Shown: positions 25,403 through 32,403 of the stretch, one piece after another | Layout of the letters: each line of letters begins with the position of its first letter | How positions within the stretch are numbered: the first letter of the stretch is position 1 | DNA from: Aquibaculum arenosum | GTDB taxonomy: Bacteria > Pseudomonadota > Alphaproteobacteria > Kiloniellales > DSM-21159 | Direction of reading: 5' to 3' | Assembly (NCBI RefSeq): GCF_029222965.1 | Contig: NZ_JARHUD010000007.1 | Coordinates: 62,001 to 126,000, forward strand | Length of the DNA stretch: 64,000 nucleotides | Position numbers and translations under genes: made by a program | The notes under the pieces: model-generated | The model's input: the letters and a program-made list of their open reading frames with translations, nothing else | What the model was told of the DNA's origin: nothing | Database searches by the model: none

Positions 25403-26037
25403 CTAGCGGCGCGCTTCCGTAGCCATGCGCACGGCAAGGCCCGCCAGAACCGTGCCCATCAGCCACCTTTGCACGACAAGCCACGTTGGGCGGCTGGCGA
25501 GAAAGACCGCGATTGTTCCGGCCGCGACGGCGATCATTGTGTTGACGCTCACGCTTATGACGATCTGCATAAAGCCGAGAATCAAGGATTGAGCCAGCAC
25601 GCTACCATGCTCGGGGCTTATGAACTGCGGCAGCAGCGATAGATACATGACGGCGATCTTAGGATTGAGCAGATTGGTCAGAGAACCCATCACGACAGCT
25701 TGCGGGGGCTGTCTTTCGGCAAGTTCTTCACTTGGAACGGCGACCTTCCGACTGGCTTCACCGTCTGCTATGCCAAATAGAGCAGATAGAGTGCGCCGGC
25801 GAAACGCAACGCATCATAGGCAAAGGGAACGGCCATGACGACCGCGGTGATCCCCAATGCAGCGCACATCATGTAGAAGACAAAGCCGAGGGCGACGCCT
25901 CCCAGCGAGATCAAGCCTGCCATGCGGCCTTGGCAGATGGACCTTGAAATCAGATAGACCATGTTAGGGCCGGGCGTGAGCACCATCCCGAGCGCGATGA
26001 GCGCGAAAGCAATCAAGCTAGTAGTTTCTGGCATCAT
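25403..26037 (-). pseudogene. LysE-family exporter, broken by a stop codon and a frameshift
   Basis: Two adjacent reading frames together make one LysE/RhtB transporter. The N-terminal part (from 26037) reads MMPETTSLIAFALIALGMVL and runs through LTPGPNMVYLISRS to GALYLLYLA, then a TAG at the place where homologues have Trp (AWQTVKP). The frame continues as QTVKPVGRSPF and then shifts by one base near 25693, after which MGSLTNLLNPKIAVMYLSLL continues to the normal C-terminus. Two independent lesions mean the gene is dead. It seems to be an older relative of, or a second exporter beside, the intact gene at 24704-25345. Confidence 0.85.
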
Positions 26038-26061
26038 CGCCCCCTCGTTTCTTTCTATCGC

Positions 26062-26163
26062 GCTAGGGTCTCGGTCCCTGTTCGCGCGACCTACAACATC
26101 GAGCATGAACGGGAAGCCGGGGAGGAAGAGATCGAGTTCCAGATTAAGTGGTCAGCCAAATAG
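26062..26163 (+). pseudogene. C-terminal gene remnant, amphi-Trp-like
   Basis: A plus-strand fragment without a start codon reads RVSVPVRATYNIEHEREAGE and then EEIEFQIKWSAK before a TAG. The alternating charged/hydrophobic strand ending in a Trp resembles the C-terminus of small amphi-Trp domain proteins. Upstream the frame runs into the antisense 5' end of the LysE pseudogene, so the N-terminal part has been lost. Recognition is by pattern only. Confidence 0.35.
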
Positions 26164-26336
26164 CTCTGAATTCAGAATGCGCAGGAGTCCCATCTGCCCC
26201 CGCCTGTGCCCCTGGCGAGTTCTCCAGCTTCACCAGGGCACAGTACACGAAAGATGGGCGTCGAGGCCGCCGCCCGCGCGGCACTGTCTGGAAAAGTGGG
26301 AAAGGTTTGCTGGTGCTCTGGTCGCGGCCGGCGCGG
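26164..26336. other. Non-coding stretch between remnant and XRE gene
   Basis: No supported gene. A CTGTGCCC/GGGCACAG imperfect hairpin lies at about 26208-26248. The segment is bounded by a gene remnant and the 3' end of the XRE antitoxin gene and looks like decayed accessory DNA. Confidence 0.4.
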
Positions 26337-26615
26337 CTACGCGACTGCTTTTGCCACCATGTCCGGATGCTGAGCGATCACCTTGATATAGGCGATGGCA
26401 AAATCCGGTGCCATCACCCGCGCCTGCTCCCAGTCGCGCAGGGTGCCCACCGGCACCTGAAACCGTTGTGCAAACTCCGTCTGCGTTAGCCCCAGTTCCG
26501 TTCGGGTCATGCGGATCAGCCGCGCCCGCTGCCCGCGCTTCAAGCCCTCTGTCGTGACGTCCCGATCCTCCGGGTCGGTGGGATCAGCCGGGATCGCGAT
26601 AGGCTTTCTCTTCAC
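26337..26615 (-). CDS. XRE-type helix-turn-helix antitoxin of a BrnT module
   Basis: A 92-residue DNA-binding protein. It begins at a GTG (VKRKPIAIPADPTDPEDRDV) preceded by AGAAGGAG, and carries an XRE helix-turn-helix at residues ~45-80: MTRTELGLTQTEFAQRFQVP then VGTLRDWEQARVMAPDFAIAYI. It overlaps the 3' end of the brnT toxin gene by 32 bases. In classical modules the partner is BrnA; here an XRE-type regulator takes that place, a combination seen in many chromosomal modules. It presumably neutralises BrnT and represses the shared promoter. Confidence 0.85.
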   Translation of the reverse strand: MKRKPIAIPADPTDPEDRDVTTEGLKRGQRARLIRMTRTELGLTQTEFAQRFQVPVGTLRDWEQARVMAPDFAIAYIKVIAQHPDMVAKAVA

Positions 26616-26856
26616 GCTTGTTGCTCCTTCTAACTGAGATGAAGCGAGGCTCGGCGTCCCGCCAAACGAAAACCGCTGTGAACATGCTTTGCTCCACCAC
26701 GCCAACCACCTTGAAGCGCTCTTCGCCATCCTCCGGTCGGAAGGTAGGCAGGACGAGATGACTGTCGTCCTCAAAGATCCGGGACCCGAGAGACAAAGGC
26801 AGATTGTGTTTTTTCCTGTTAAGGGCGTCCTTGGCCGGGTCGAAGCGGTTAGCCAT
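26584..26856 (-). CDS. brnT: BrnT-family ribonuclease toxin
   Basis: A 90-residue toxin of the BrnT family (RelE-like fold), expected to cleave RNA and stop translation. The family pattern is clear: FDPAKDALNRKKHNLPLSLG at the N-terminus (W/F-D-x-x-K-x2-x-N-x-x-K-H), EERFKVVGVVEQSMFTAVFV in the middle, and FISVRRSNKREEKAY at the C-terminus, where Arg and Lys residues are catalytic in studied members. The toxin gene comes first, as in brnTA. The ATG has no ribosome-binding site, and a TATAAT box ends 5 bases upstream, so the mRNA is probably leaderless. Confidence 0.9.
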   Translation of the reverse strand: MANRFDPAKDALNRKKHNLPLSLGSRIFEDDSHLVLPTFRPEDGEERFKVVGVVEQSMFTAVFVWRDAEPRFISVRRSNKREEKAYRDPG

Positions 26857-27106
26857 GCGTCATTATACGGCATTTCCGTAGTTCGCACAAAGCCCAATCT
26901 TCGCCAGTATGGCAACGAAGGTTGTTCAGCACTCGTGGGCGTCACTCTCTGCATGAAAACGCACGTCGTTTGCGAACGATAGCATGTCGCCTGTTGTCAA
27001 ACCCGCCTGAAGTCATTAATCCCCACCCGGCGCAACGAGGCGGGTGGCGCGGGCGTCAGAATCCCGCTAGGTATCCGCTGCGGGAGTGACTGGGAGGGAT
27101 GTCTTA
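26857..27106. other. Intergenic region between brnT and livG
   Basis: About 250 bases holding the brnT promoter on the left and the livG leader on the right. The leader contains a CCACCCG/CGGGTGG stem (27023-27029 with 27041-27047). No known riboswitch pattern was recognised and no small gene is supported. Confidence 0.5.
26862..26867 (-). promoter_or_regulatory. -10 box of the brnT promoter, leaderless arrangement
   Basis: On the minus strand TATAAT is followed by five bases and then the brnT ATG. Transcription would start at or within a base of the A of ATG. A TTTGTG about 18 bases further upstream could be the -35. No Shine-Dalgarno exists. Confidence 0.6.
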
Positions 27107-27862
27107 ATGGCAGCAGACGCCATTCTTACGGCTGTAGGGCTAACCAAGGAATTTAAGGGCTTCGTCGCTGTCGACGACGTCAACCTCTCGGTCGAGCGGG
27201 GCTCGATCCATGCCCTGATCGGGCCGAATGGGGCGGGCAAGACCACCTGCTTCAATCTCCTGACCAAGTTCCTGCAGCCCACGCGCGGCAAGATCACCTA
27301 CAAGGGCGATGACATCACCAGCATGGCCTCGGCGGATATTGCGCGGCTTGGCTTGGTGCGCTCCTTCCAGATCTCCGCCGTTTTTCCACACTTTACGGCA
27401 CTTGAGAACGTCCGCATTGCGCTGCAGCGTAAGCGCGGCGACAGCTACGATTTCTGGCGTTCGCAAACGGTGCTCAATCAGTACAATGACCGCGCCGCGG
27501 AACTTCTGGCGGATGTCGGACTGACCGAGTTTGCCGAAGTGCAAGCTGCAGAGTTGCCTTACGGCCGCAAGCGCGCGCTGGAGATTGCGACAACGCTTGC
27601 GCTTGACCCGGAAATGCTGCTGCTCGACGAGCCCATGGCTGGCATGGCCGAGGCGGACGTGGAGCGCATCACGGCGCTGATCAAGCGGATCGCTGCCAAC
27701 CGCACCATCCTGATGGTCGAGCACAATCTCTCGGTGGTGGCCAACCTGTCGAATCGGATCACAGTGCTCGCTCGGGGTAAGGTCCTGGCGGAAGGCCCCT
27801 ACGAGGAAGTTTCCAAGGACCCGAGGGTCATCGAAGCCTATATCGGAGCCGGACATGGCTGA
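27107..27862 (+). CDS. livG: Branched-chain amino acid type ABC transporter ATP-binding protein LivG
   Basis: A 251-residue ATPase of the LivG type. Walker A is GPNGAGKTTCFN near residue 36, the signature motif is degenerate as LPYGRKRALEIATTLA (LivG proteins typically lack a strict LSGGQ), Walker B is EMLLLDEPMAGM, and the H-loop is MVEHNLSVV. The start is the ATG eight bases after GGGAGGG. It is the first of five genes for a hydrophobic amino acid or amide importer and overlaps livF by eight bases. Confidence 0.92.
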   Translation: MAADAILTAVGLTKEFKGFVAVDDVNLSVERGSIHALIGPNGAGKTTCFNLLTKFLQPTRGKITYKGDDITSMASADIARLGLVRSFQISAVFPHFTALENVRIALQRKRGDSYDFWRSQTVLNQYNDRAAELLADVGLTEFAEVQAAELPYGRKRALEIATTLALDPEMLLLDEPMAGMAEADVERITALIKRIAANRTILMVEHNLSVVANLSNRITVLARGKVLAEGPYEEVSKDPRVIEAYIGAGHG

Positions 27863-28598
27863 CGCTATGCTGCAAGAGCGCAGGGACGCGAACACGCAAG
27901 GCGCCCTGCTGAAGGTCTCGAACCTGGAGGGCTGGTACGGTGAGAGCCACGTGCTGCACGGCATCAATTTCGATGTGCGTCAGGGCGAGGTGGTCACCCT
28001 GCTGGGCCGCAACGGCGCCGGCAAGACCACGACGCTCAAGGCCATCATGGGTATTCTGGGCAAGCGGAAGGGGTCGGTGGTCTTTGACGGGACTGAGCTG
28101 ATCAAGCTCCCGGCGCGCGCCATCGCCCGCCTCGGCGTCGGCTATGTCCCGGAAGAGCGGGGCATCTTTGCCAGCCTGTCCGTGGACGAGAACATGATGC
28201 TCCCGCCGCAGGTGAAGCCGGGTGGCATGTCGGTGGAGCAGATCTTCGAGCTCTTTCCGAACCTCAAAGAACGGCGCAACAGCCAGGGCACCAAACTGTC
28301 CGGCGGTGAGCAGCAGATGCTGGCCATCGGACGGATCCTGCGCACCGGTGCAAAGATGATCCTGATGGACGAGCCCACCGAAGGCTTGGCGCCAGTGATC
28401 GTGCAGCAGATCGGACGGACCCTGGAGTGGTTGAAGCGGGATGGCTACACCATCGTGCTGGTGGAGCAGAATTTCCGTTTCGCAGCTTCGGTCGCCGACC
28501 GCCACTATGTCGTTGATCAAGGCAAGGTGGTCGACATGATTCCCAACGAGGATCTCGAAGCGAACATGGAGAAGTTGCACGCCTATCTGGGTGTGTGA
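27855..28598 (+). CDS. livF: Branched-chain amino acid type ABC transporter ATP-binding protein LivF
   Basis: A 247-residue second ATPase of the importer. Walker A is GRNGAGKTTTLKAIMG, the signature is KLSGGEQQMLAIGRIL, Walker B is KMILMDEPTEGLAP and the H-loop is LVEQNF. LivF-specific VGYVPEERGIFASLSVDEN is present. It forms a heterodimer with LivG at the inner membrane. Its start overlaps livG, and the binding-protein gene follows after 66 bases with its own ribosome-binding site. Confidence 0.93.
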   Translation: MADAMLQERRDANTQGALLKVSNLEGWYGESHVLHGINFDVRQGEVVTLLGRNGAGKTTTLKAIMGILGKRKGSVVFDGTELIKLPARAIARLGVGYVPEERGIFASLSVDENMMLPPQVKPGGMSVEQIFELFPNLKERRNSQGTKLSGGEQQMLAIGRILRTGAKMILMDEPTEGLAPVIVQQIGRTLEWLKRDGYTIVLVEQNFRFAASVADRHYVVDQGKVVDMIPNEDLEANMEKLHAYLGV

Positions 28599-28664
28599 TG
28601 GAGCAGGGTGCCGTCTGCACCCGACAACAGGGGGCCGACCGGCCCCGCAAGGGAGGTTTAAGGT

Positions 28665-29864
28665 ATGAAGAAAACTGGTCTGATTGTGGGTGGCCTGGCC
28701 GCATCGCTGATGGCGACCTCGGCCCTGGCGCAGGACATCGACGTCAAGATCGGCGTCCTGAACGACCGTTCCGGTCTCTATGCCGATCTGTCCGGCGAAG
28801 GCTCGGTGATCGCGGCACGCATGGCCGTCGAGGACTTCGACGCTGCGTCCAAGGGCATCAACGTGGAAATCGTCTCCGCCGACCACCAGAACAAGCCCGA
28901 CGTGGCCTCGAATATCGCGCGGCAGTGGATCGATGACGAAGACGTGAACGTCATTCTCGACGTCCCCACCTCGTCCGCTGCTCTGGCGGTGCATGAAGTG
29001 CTGCGCGACTCCAACGCGCTTATGCTCAATTCGGGCGCGGCGACATCTGACCTGACGGGTGAGGCCTGCTCGCCGAACACCGTGCACTGGACCTATGATA
29101 CCTGGGCCCTGGCCAATGGCACTGGCAGTGCCATGGTCCAGCAGGGTGGAGAGAGCTGGTTCTTCCTGACCGCGGACTATGCCTTCGGCCATTCTCTGGA
29201 GCGTGACACCGCTGCTGTGGTGGAGGCCAATGGCGGCGAAGTTGTCGGCACCGTGCGCCATCCTTTCCCGGGTCAGGACTTCTCGTCCTTCCTGCTGCAG
29301 GCGCAGTCCTCCGGCGCGCAGGTGATCGGTCTCGCCAATGCCGGCGGCGACACGGTCAACACCATTAAGCAGGCGGCCGAGTTCGGCATCACGCAGGCCG
29401 GGCAGTCGCTTGCTGGTCTGCTGATCTTCCTGACCGACGTGCATGCGCTCGGCCTCGAGGCAGCGCAGGGCCTGGTGCTGACCGAGTCCTTCTACTGGGA
29501 TCTCGATGACGAGACGCGCGCCTGGTCCGAGCGCTTCATGGAAGCCAAGGGCGACATGCCGACCATGGTTCAGGCCGGCGTCTACTCGGCAGTCCTGCAT
29601 TACCTGAAGGCGGTCGAAGAGACCGGCTCCACCGATGCCGAGCCGGTGATGGCGGCGATGAAGTCGACGCCGACCAGCGACCCGCTCTTCGGTGAGGGCG
29701 AGATCCGCGCCGATGGCCGCAAGATCCACGACCTCTACCTCTTCGAGGTGAAGAGCCCCGACGAGTCCGAGGGTGCGTGGGACTACTATGACGTTCTGGC
29801 GACCATCCCGGCCGATTCGGCCTTCCGGCCGATGGAAGAGGGCAACTGCCCGCTGGTTGAGTAA
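28665..29864 (+). CDS. ABC transporter substrate-binding protein, branched-chain amino acid type
   Basis: A 399-residue periplasmic binding protein of the Leu/Ile/Val-binding type I fold. The signal peptide (residues 1-22) ends ALAQD. The mature protein begins IDVKIGVLNDRSGLYADLSG, and VLDVPTSSAALAVHEVLRDS and NSGAATSDLTGEACSPNTVHW follow the usual order of the LivK-like domain. The group with FLTADYAFGHSLERDTAAVV suggests a non-leucine ligand, since many such proteins bind urea, amides or aromatic compounds. It lies between the ATPase genes and the permease genes of the same operon and is followed by a terminator-like hairpin, which would give excess binding protein. Confidence 0.9.
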   Translation: MKKTGLIVGGLAASLMATSALAQDIDVKIGVLNDRSGLYADLSGEGSVIAARMAVEDFDAASKGINVEIVSADHQNKPDVASNIARQWIDDEDVNVILDVPTSSAALAVHEVLRDSNALMLNSGAATSDLTGEACSPNTVHWTYDTWALANGTGSAMVQQGGESWFFLTADYAFGHSLERDTAAVVEANGGEVVGTVRHPFPGQDFSSFLLQAQSSGAQVIGLANAGGDTVNTIKQAAEFGITQAGQSLAGLLIFLTDVHALGLEAAQGLVLTESFYWDLDDETRAWSERFMEAKGDMPTMVQAGVYSAVLHYLKAVEETGSTDAEPVMAAMKSTPTSDPLFGEGEIRADGRKIHDLYLFEVKSPDESEGAWDYYDVLATIPADSAFRPMEEGNCPLVE

Positions 29865-29883
29865 TCGGTAGCGACCGGTATCC

Positions 29884-29918
29884 GGGGGCGCGTCGTATCT
29901 GGCGCGTCCCCGTCTTTT
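29884..29918 (+). terminator. Hairpin with T-run after the binding-protein gene
   Basis: GGGGGCGCG (29884-29892) pairs with CGCGTCCCC (29903-29911, one G-T pair), followed by GTCTTTT. This intrinsic terminator lies inside the operon, upstream of livH, and probably lowers permease expression relative to the binding protein. Confidence 0.65.
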
Positions 29919-29944
29919 CCTGATCATACTCGCGAGACGCGCGC

Positions 29945-30832
29945 ATGTTCGAGCTCCTGGGAATTCCACCACAGGCCCTGTTCGGCCAGCTTCTGCTGGG
30001 GCTAATCAACGGGTCTTTCTACGCGATGTTGAGTCTTGGGCTGGCGATCATCTTCGGCCTTTTGAACATCATCAACTTCACCCACGGGGCGCAGTATATG
30101 CTGGGCGCCTTCGTCGCCTATCTGCTCTTGCAGTACCTGGGTGTGGGCTACTGGGGTGCGCTGCTGCTTGCCCCCATCATCGTCGGCGCGTTCGGCATCG
30201 TGCTTGAACGCCTGATGATCTCCAAGCTCTACCACCTGGACCACCTTTATGGCTTGTTGCTGACCTTCGGTCTGGCGCTGATCCTGCAGGGTCTTCTGCG
30301 CAATGAGTTCGGCATTTCCGGCCTGCCGTACAACATTCCCTCCCAGCTTTCGGGTGGGCAGAACCTCGGCTTCATGTTCCTGCCGAACTATCGCGGCTGG
30401 GTCGTGGTGGCATCGGTGATCGTCTGCTTCGGCACGTGGTTCATGATCGAGAAAACTCGGCTGGGCGCCTACCTGCGGGCCGGTACGGAGAACCCGACGT
30501 TGGTTGGCGCCTTCGGCATCAACGTGCCGCGGATGATTACCCTGACCTACGGTTTCGGTGTGGCGCTCGCCGCCTTCGCCGGTGTGTTGGCGGCGCCGAT
30601 CTATTCGGTGAACCCCAACATGGGCGCCGAGCTGATCATCGTGGTCTTCGCCGTGGTGGTGATCGGCGGTATGGGCTCGATCCTGGGCGCGATCCTCACA
30701 GGCTTCGGGCTTGGCATCGTTGAGGGCCTGACCCGTGTCTTCTACCCCGAAGGCTCCTCCGTTGTGATTTTCGTCATCATGGCAATCGTTCTGCTCGTGA
30801 AGCCGGCAGGCCTGTTCGGGAGGACCGCGTGA
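29945..30832 (+). CDS. livH: Branched-chain amino acid type ABC permease LivH
   Basis: A 295-residue inner-membrane permease with about eight helices. LLGLINGSFYAMLSLGLAII and LLNIINFTHGAQYMLGAFVA at the N-terminus and VVVIGGMGSILGAILTGFGL near residue 240 are diagnostic for LivH. It pairs with LivM to form the channel. Its stop overlaps the first codons of livM (GTGATG), consistent with coupled translation. Confidence 0.92.
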   Translation: MFELLGIPPQALFGQLLLGLINGSFYAMLSLGLAIIFGLLNIINFTHGAQYMLGAFVAYLLLQYLGVGYWGALLLAPIIVGAFGIVLERLMISKLYHLDHLYGLLLTFGLALILQGLLRNEFGISGLPYNIPSQLSGGQNLGFMFLPNYRGWVVVASVIVCFGTWFMIEKTRLGAYLRAGTENPTLVGAFGINVPRMITLTYGFGVALAAFAGVLAAPIYSVNPNMGAELIIVVFAVVVIGGMGSILGAILTGFGLGIVEGLTRVFYPEGSSVVIFVIMAIVLLVKPAGLFGRTA

Positions 30833-31818
30833 TGGCTGGTGAGACTAGAGTGGCAAAGGCAATCACTCCCAAATCCCTGTCCTACGCGCAGGGCATGCCG
30901 CGGCATCATCTGGCGCTCTTCGCCGCCTTTCTGACCATCGCGGTATTGGCACCCTTTTTCCTCTATCCCGTCTTCGTGATGAAGGTGCTGTGCTTTGCGC
31001 TCTTTGCCTGTGCCTTCAATCTGCTCCTGGGCTTTGGCGGGTTGCTGTCCTTTGGGCACGCGGCCTATTTCGGCTCGGCCAGTTACATTGCCGCCCATTC
31101 TGCTAAGGTTTGGGGCCTGACTCCCGAGCTTTCGATCCTTGCAGGAACGGTCGTCGCGGCCTTTCTGGGGCTGATCTTCGGCTATCTGTCCATCCGGCGG
31201 CAGGGCATTTACTTTGCGATGGTGACCCTGGCCTTTGCGCAGATGGTCTATTTCTTTGCCCTGCAGGCAGAGTTCACTGGCGGTGAGGATGGCATCCAGG
31301 CAGTGCCACGCGGAGAGCTTTTTGGCTTCATCAGCCTGGAAGCCGATCGCGCGATCTACTGGCTGGTGCTGGCGATCGTGTTCTTCGGCATCCTCTTCCT
31401 CTACCGCATCGTCCACTCGCCCTTCGGGCAGGTGCTCAAGGCGATCCGCGAGAACGAGCCGCGAGCGGTTTCCCTGGGCTATCAGGTCAACCGCTACAAG
31501 CTGGCCACCTTCGTGATTTCCGCCACCTTTGCCGGGTTGGCCGGGGGCACCAAGGCGCTGGTGTTCCAGTTGGCATCGCTCACCGATGTCCATTGGGCGA
31601 TGTCCGGCGAGGTCGTGCTGATGACCCTGCTGGGTGGTATGGGCACGATCTTTGGGCCCATCGTCGGAGCGACCGTGATCATCACCATGCAGAACTACCT
31701 GGCGACTTTCGGAGCCTGGGTGACCATCATTCAGGGCGTGATCTTCGTCATCGGTGTGCTGGCCTTCCGCGAAGGCATCATCGGCGTGCTCAGCCGCAAG
31801 ATCAAAAAGCCCCTGTAA
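30832..31818 (+). CDS. livM: Branched-chain amino acid type ABC permease LivM
   Basis: A 328-residue permease with about ten membrane segments. The LivM pattern NLLLGFGGLLSFGHAAYFG, then YLSIRRQGIYFAMVTLAFAQ, and the EAA-like ENEPRAVSLGYQVNRYKLAT loop are all present, as is VVLMTLLGGMGTIFGPIVGA. The ATG is used in preference to the GTG one codon earlier. A clear terminator follows 46 bases after the stop, closing the operon. Confidence 0.92.
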   Translation: MAGETRVAKAITPKSLSYAQGMPRHHLALFAAFLTIAVLAPFFLYPVFVMKVLCFALFACAFNLLLGFGGLLSFGHAAYFGSASYIAAHSAKVWGLTPELSILAGTVVAAFLGLIFGYLSIRRQGIYFAMVTLAFAQMVYFFALQAEFTGGEDGIQAVPRGELFGFISLEADRAIYWLVLAIVFFGILFLYRIVHSPFGQVLKAIRENEPRAVSLGYQVNRYKLATFVISATFAGLAGGTKALVFQLASLTDVHWAMSGEVVLMTLLGGMGTIFGPIVGATVIITMQNYLATFGAWVTIIQGVIFVIGVLAFREGIIGVLSRKIKKPL

Positions 31819-31864
31819 GGGGTTAAGAGGGCGGAGGGATCTGCTCCGCTTCGACTTTCAAGAA

Positions 31865-31890
31865 GGCGTCGCCACTGGCGGCGCCTTTTT
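31865..31890 (+). terminator. Intrinsic terminator of the liv operon
   Basis: GGCGTCGCC (31865-31873) pairs with GGCGGCGCC (31877-31885), one G-T pair, followed at once by TTTTT. It lies 46 bases after livM and 40 bases before ftsB. Confidence 0.8.
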
Positions 31891-31928
31891 CCTTTGACGG
31901 CCGAGTCGCGGCGTGATTCTCTGGCTGG

Positions 31929-32261
31929 ATGAGACTGCTCACCGACATCCGTCAGACCCTGGGCCATGTTGCCCCTCAGGCACTTGCCATCGCGGCCGTT
32001 GCCTATTTCGCTTTCCATGCTGTGCAGGGAGAGCGCGGGTTGCTGGCCTACAAGCGGCTCAATGAGGAGTTGACTCAGACCAGGTCTCTGGCTGCGGAGG
32101 TTGCCGATCAGCGTGAAACCTGGGAGCGGCGGGTTTCACTTTTGCGCCCAGAAAGCCTTGATCCAGACTTGCTTGAAGAGCGCGCGCGCCTTCTCTTGAA
32201 TTACCTGAGAGAGGACGAAGCTGTAATTTATTTGCCCGAGCAGAACCTAGATAACCAATAG
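31929..32261 (+). CDS. ftsB: Septum formation initiator FtsB/DivIC family
   Basis: A 110-residue bitopic membrane protein. A single membrane helix (residues ~15-33, ALAIAAVAYFAFHAVQGERG) is followed by a coiled coil (LLAYKRLNEELTQTRSLAAE) and the DivIC-type end LRPESLDPDLLEERARLLLN, with E-x-A-R-x-x-L. FtsB joins FtsL and FtsQ in the divisome. In alphaproteobacteria it commonly stands upstream of the pyruvate dehydrogenase genes, as here. A 142-base AT-rich gap separates it from pdhA. Confidence 0.9.
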   Translation: MRLLTDIRQTLGHVAPQALAIAAVAYFAFHAVQGERGLLAYKRLNEELTQTRSLAAEVADQRETWERRVSLLRPESLDPDLLEERARLLLNYLREDEAVIYLPEQNLDNQ

Positions 32262-32403
32262 AAAGTTAAAACACCTTTTATTGCACCATTTCAGATGGTT
32301 ACGCCTTTGCTTGCGGATTACATCTTTTCCTCCTAACGTGCTGCCCGTAGCATGATCGGAAAGCGGCGCGCCAAGCCCGCCGCAGCACCCTTGGGAGGCG
32401 CCC

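Noticed and set aside
22243-27000. Integrated element with attachment repeat of tRNA-Phe
   Set aside because: No second copy of the tRNA 3' end and no integrase gene were found in the window.
27010-27106. Possible riboswitch in the livG leader
   Set aside because: Only short stems (CCACCCG/CGGGTGG) are present; no known aptamer core was recognised.
27828-29972. 714-codon open frame on the minus strand across livF and the binding-protein gene
   Set aside because: It is antisense to two clear genes; its long open state follows from the high GC content and codon bias of the sense genes. No family resemblance and no ribosome-binding site.
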